Assembly: GCA_030668545.1 (NCBI GenBank)
Contig: DAOUTT010000072.1
Span: 1-8,703, forward strand
From: Anaerolineales bacterium
GTDB taxonomy: Bacteria; Chloroflexota; Anaerolineae; Anaerolineales; E44-bin32
Direction: 5' to 3'
DNA: 8,703 bases
Below, one piece after another: positions 6,239-8,703 of the stretch. Numbering within the stretch: the stretch's first letter is position 1; every line of letters begins with the position of its first letter. Position numbers and translations under genes: made by a program. The notes below the pieces were generated by a model, which ran no database searches, was not told the DNA's origin, and worked only from the letters and a program-made list of their open reading frames with translations.

Positions 6239-7909
6239 ATGTCGACAGTCACTGATGTTCTCTACCGGACGATCCAAGAGGAGCCAGATCGAATTGCACT
6301 AGTCCTCCAATCACCTGATGGAGATCAGGCCATCACGTATACTGATCTCATCCGCGGTGCACTCGGCTATGCAAAGCTCCTCGAGGACGCGGGTGTAAGG
6401 AGTAACGAACCGGTCATTTTGCTTCTGCAGCATGGCAGACCGCTGATCGAGGCATTCTTCGGTGCTATTCTGCATGGCGCAGTCCCCGCCATCATGCCCT
6501 TTCTCACAGAAAAACTATCGCCAGAACGCTATCGGCAATCACTTGCAGCGTTGATTGAGATTACCAAGCCGGCTGCGATTATCACCTATCCGGCATTTAC
6601 AGATGAAGTCGTGCGTGCAAGAAAAGAAGGCGATTCAGTGCGATCTGTAATCCTTTGGACTGAAGCCAAACCGCCAACAGATATTTCCTGGGAGACGCTC
6701 GGAGGAATGAGAAGTAAGCCGGAGGACATCGTTCTCTTACAACACTCATCTGGGACAACTGGCTTGCAGAAAGGCGTTGCCCTTTCTCACCGAGCCGTTC
6801 TTTATCAGCTTAAAACCTACGCTGAAGCGATTAAGATGACCCGTGACGATGTCGTCGTTAGTTGGCTTCCTCTTTACCATGACATGGGTTTGATTGCCGG
6901 CTTTATCATGCCAATCTTGTTGAGATCCAAGTTAATTCTCATGTCACCATTCGATTGGATTCGCGCCCCTTACCGGCTCTTATCCGCGATCTCTCAATAC
7001 AGGGGAACTCTGAGTTGGCTGCCGAATTTTGCATACAATTTCAGCGCTCGCAAAGTGCGCGATCGTGATCTCGACAATATCGATTTATCCAGCTGGCGAG
7101 CCGTGATTAACTGCTCTGAGCCGATGCGATGGAAAAGCCATGAGGATTTTTTCAACCGCTTCTCAAAGTACGGGCTCAAACGCCAGGCATTGGCGACGTG
7201 TTATGCAATGGCAGAGAATGTGTTCGCAGTCACGCAAGGTGGTATTGAATCACCGGTCGTGGTGGATGAGATCGACCGGCGATCCCTGTTGGAGGATCAA
7301 ATTGCGAGTCCCGCGAAGGCGGATGAGGATGCGATTAAAATGCTTTCAGCGGGCCAACCGATTGATGGAACGAGTGTGCGCGTTATAGATGCTGAGGGGA
7401 TGGATTTACCCGATCGGCATGTTGGTGAAATTGCGCTGCAGGGGGATTGTCTTCTATCTGGCTACTACAATCGTGAGGATTTAACCCAAGAGACTTTTCT
7501 GGGTCGTTGGTATATCACCGGGGATCTGGGTTATCTTGTTGATGGTGAATTATTTGTTACCGGTCGTATGAAAGAGCTGATTATTGTCGGCGGCAAGAAT
7601 GTTTTCCCCCAGGATCTCGAAGAATTAGCGATGGATGTTGAAGGTGTTCATCCAGGGCGAGTGGTTGCTTTCGGGTTATTCAATGAAGAACTTGGGACCG
7701 AGGAGATTGGGGTAATCGCCGAAGTGGATGTGATCGAGGATGACCTGCGCCTGAAAATTGCACGTGAGATTAGAGATCAGATTGCGCGTGGGACTGATGT
7801 CACTGCACGATATGTTTTGACCGTAGATCGCGGCTGGTTAATCAAAACGAGCAGCGGTAAAATCGCCCGCGGGGCGAATCGGGATAAGTATTTACAGGAA
7901 TCCGCGTAA
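6239..7909 (+). CDS. Acyl-AMP ligase, FAAL-like, loading the adjacent carrier protein
   Basis: A 556-residue cytoplasmic enzyme of the ANL superfamily that activates a carboxylate with ATP and, judging by context, transfers it to the Ser35-pantetheine of the neighbouring carrier. Motifs: A3 P-loop H-S-S-G-T-T-G-L-Q-K-G (169-179); S-W-L-P-L-Y-H-D-M-G-L-I (208-219), a hallmark of fatty-acyl-AMP ligases; N-C-S-E-P-M-R (291-297), like the FAAL N-x-x-E-P-I/V-R; A5 Y-A-M-A-E-N (322-327); A7 Y-I-T-G-D-L-G (425-431); A8 G-R-M-K-E-L-I-I-V-G-G-K-N-V-F-P-Q-D-L-E (442-461); and A10 K-T-S-S-G-K-I-A-R (536-544) with catalytic Lys541. It lacks the look of DltA (D-Ala ligase), which is around 500 residues. 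The start is 5 bp after the ACP stop with no clear ribosome binding site, suggesting translational coupling. The substrate is unknown; a fatty or short hydroxy acid is more likely than D-Ala. Confidence 0.85.
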   Translation: MSTVTDVLYRTIQEEPDRIALVLQSPDGDQAITYTDLIRGALGYAKLLEDAGVRSNEPVILLLQHGRPLIEAFFGAILHGAVPAIMPFLTEKLSPERYRQSLAALIEITKPAAIITYPAFTDEVVRARKEGDSVRSVILWTEAKPPTDISWETLGGMRSKPEDIVLLQHSSGTTGLQKGVALSHRAVLYQLKTYAEAIKMTRDDVVVSWLPLYHDMGLIAGFIMPILLRSKLILMSPFDWIRAPYRLLSAISQYRGTLSWLPNFAYNFSARKVRDRDLDNIDLSSWRAVINCSEPMRWKSHEDFFNRFSKYGLKRQALATCYAMAENVFAVTQGGIESPVVVDEIDRRSLLEDQIASPAKADEDAIKMLSAGQPIDGTSVRVIDAEGMDLPDRHVGEIALQGDCLLSGYYNREDLTQETFLGRWYITGDLGYLVDGELFVTGRMKELIIVGGKNVFPQDLEELAMDVEGVHPGRVVAFGLFNEELGTEEIGVIAEVDVIEDDLRLKIAREIRDQIARGTDVTARYVLTVDRGWLIKTSSGKIARGANRDKYLQESA

Positions 7910-7942
7910 CTCTTCCGGTATAGTTAAATCAGGACATAACCT

Positions 7943-8703
7943 GTGAACACATCGTTACTTGATGCGCCCGGAGTGCTGAAAAAATATGGGATCTTGCCAA
8001 CGAAAAGCCTTGGCCAGAATTTCATAATTAATCAGTGTGCCTTAGATGATGTGATCTCTGCTGCAGATCTGACCGGACACGAGGAAATCATCGAGATTGG
8101 AGCAGGGTTCGGAACGCTGACAATCGAATTGGCTCAGCATGCGGCCCGGGTATTCGCGGTTGAAATCGACAAACGACTGATCCCTGTCCTCCGGGATAAT
8201 CTGCAGGATTTTGAAAACGTAACTATTCTTCATGCTGATTTCCTACAGCTTGATCCGGGCGAGCTGGTTTCACGATCTGGATATTATGTAATCGCCAACA
8301 TTCCCTATTACATCACATCCTCTCTTCTTCGACACTTAATGGATTCTTCCATACCTCCGGCGAGGGTTGTGTTGACGATGCAGCGTGAGGTCGCGCAGCG
8401 GATCACCAGTTCACCAGGTGATATGAGCCTGCTTGCGTTGAGTGTTCAGATCTATGGCTGCGCCGTGATTACTGCGCGCTTCCCGGCGGAGTGTTTCTAT
8501 CCCATTCCGGATGTAGATTCGGCAGTATTGCGCATAGACATATATGAGGAACCTGTAGTTCCACGTGAGGTGATCCCGGCGATCTTCAGTTTAGCCCGCG
8601 CTGGTTTTGGTCAAAAAAGGAAAAAATTACGGAATTCTCTTGCCCGTGAGCTGGGCTTGAGCCCGGAAGAAGTTGAGAAGTTGCTTGCTAAAGCAGGGAT
8701 CCA
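7943..8703 (+). CDS. rsmA: 16S rRNA dimethyladenosine transferase RsmA/KsgA, 3'-truncated by window end
   Basis: The frame is open from GTG 7943 to the end of the window, giving 253 residues; by family length (about 270-290) only the last few tens are missing. The enzyme uses S-adenosylmethionine to dimethylate two adjacent adenines in the 3' hairpin of 16S rRNA (A1518/A1519 in E. coli numbering). Visible motifs are the N-terminal K-S-L-G-Q-N-F, SAM-binding E-I-G-A-G-F-G-T-L-T, acidic V-E-I-D-K, catalytic N-I-P-Y-Y-I-T, C-F-Y-P-I-P-D-V-D-S-A-V, and F-G-Q-K-R-K-K-L-R-N-S-L near the end. AGGA at 7931-7934 is 8 nt before the GTG. It lies 33 bp after the ligase gene with no terminator between, so it may share the acylation transcript. 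No frameshift is seen. It is a housekeeping gene marking the chromosomal context. Confidence 0.95.
   Translation, partial: MNTSLLDAPGVLKKYGILPTKSLGQNFIINQCALDDVISAADLTGHEEIIEIGAGFGTLTIELAQHAARVFAVEIDKRLIPVLRDNLQDFENVTILHADFLQLDPGELVSRSGYYVIANIPYYITSSLLRHLMDSSIPPARVVLTMQREVAQRITSSPGDMSLLALSVQIYGCAVITARFPAECFYPIPDVDSAVLRIDIYEEPVVPREVIPAIFSLARAGFGQKRKKLRNSLARELGLSPEEVEKLLAKAGI

Noticed and set aside
2155..7909. Calling the genes dltX/A/B/C/D outright
   Set aside because: The ligase looks FAAL-like rather than DltA-like, gene order differs, and extra lipoproteins are present. Using dlt symbols would assert D-alanylation of teichoic acid without evidence.

Overview
The window carries eight genes, all on the + strand and tightly packed. 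It most resembles a monoderm Chloroflexota (Anaerolineae-like) genome. That assignment is inference. It rests on a four-repeat DUF348/G5/3D cell-wall protein at one end and rsmA at the other, on Ser/Thr/Pro-rich lipoproteins of a style common in that phylum, and on moderate base composition. No 16S rRNA gene or other decisive marker is present.

Layout: positions 1-221 are a non-coding leader with a plausible sigma70-type promoter. Positions 222-1664 encode a membrane-anchored DUF348-G5-3D (YabE/RpfB-like) wall protein. Positions 1757-2158 encode a small lipoprotein. Positions 2155-2277 encode a 40-residue single-pass microprotein that is too short for ordinary gene callers. Positions 2277-3707 encode an MBOAT O-acyltransferase, 3704-4861 a membrane-anchored SGNH-fold protein, and 4907-5938 a lipoprotein with a second, degenerate SGNH-like domain. 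Positions 5994-6233 encode an acyl carrier protein, 6239-7909 an acyl-AMP ligase of FAAL-like appearance, and 7943 to the window end the 5' part of rsmA/ksgA.

The central genes look like a complete export-and-acylation machine built like the Dlt (teichoic acid D-alanylation) pathway but not identical to it. The ligase would take the place of DltA, the carrier protein DltC, the MBOAT DltB, the first SGNH protein DltD, and the 40-residue microprotein DltX. The microprotein ends in W-I-Y-Q-G-F, which matches the F-I-Y-N-E-F type C-terminal motif of DltX, whose Tyr is the proposed acyl relay. Two lipoproteins that are not part of Dlt are built into the operon. The ligase resembles fatty-acyl-AMP ligases more than D-Ala ligases, so the acyl group is probably not D-Ala. 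The polymer being acylated is unknown.

The lipoprotein, microprotein, MBOAT and SGNH genes are chained by GTGA, TAATG and ATGA stop/start overlaps, and ACP and ligase are 5 bp apart. No convincing intrinsic terminator appears anywhere, so one polycistronic transcript running into rsmA is possible. The cassette lies between a yabE-like gene and rsmA, which are close neighbours in Firmicutes (yabE-rnmV-ksgA).
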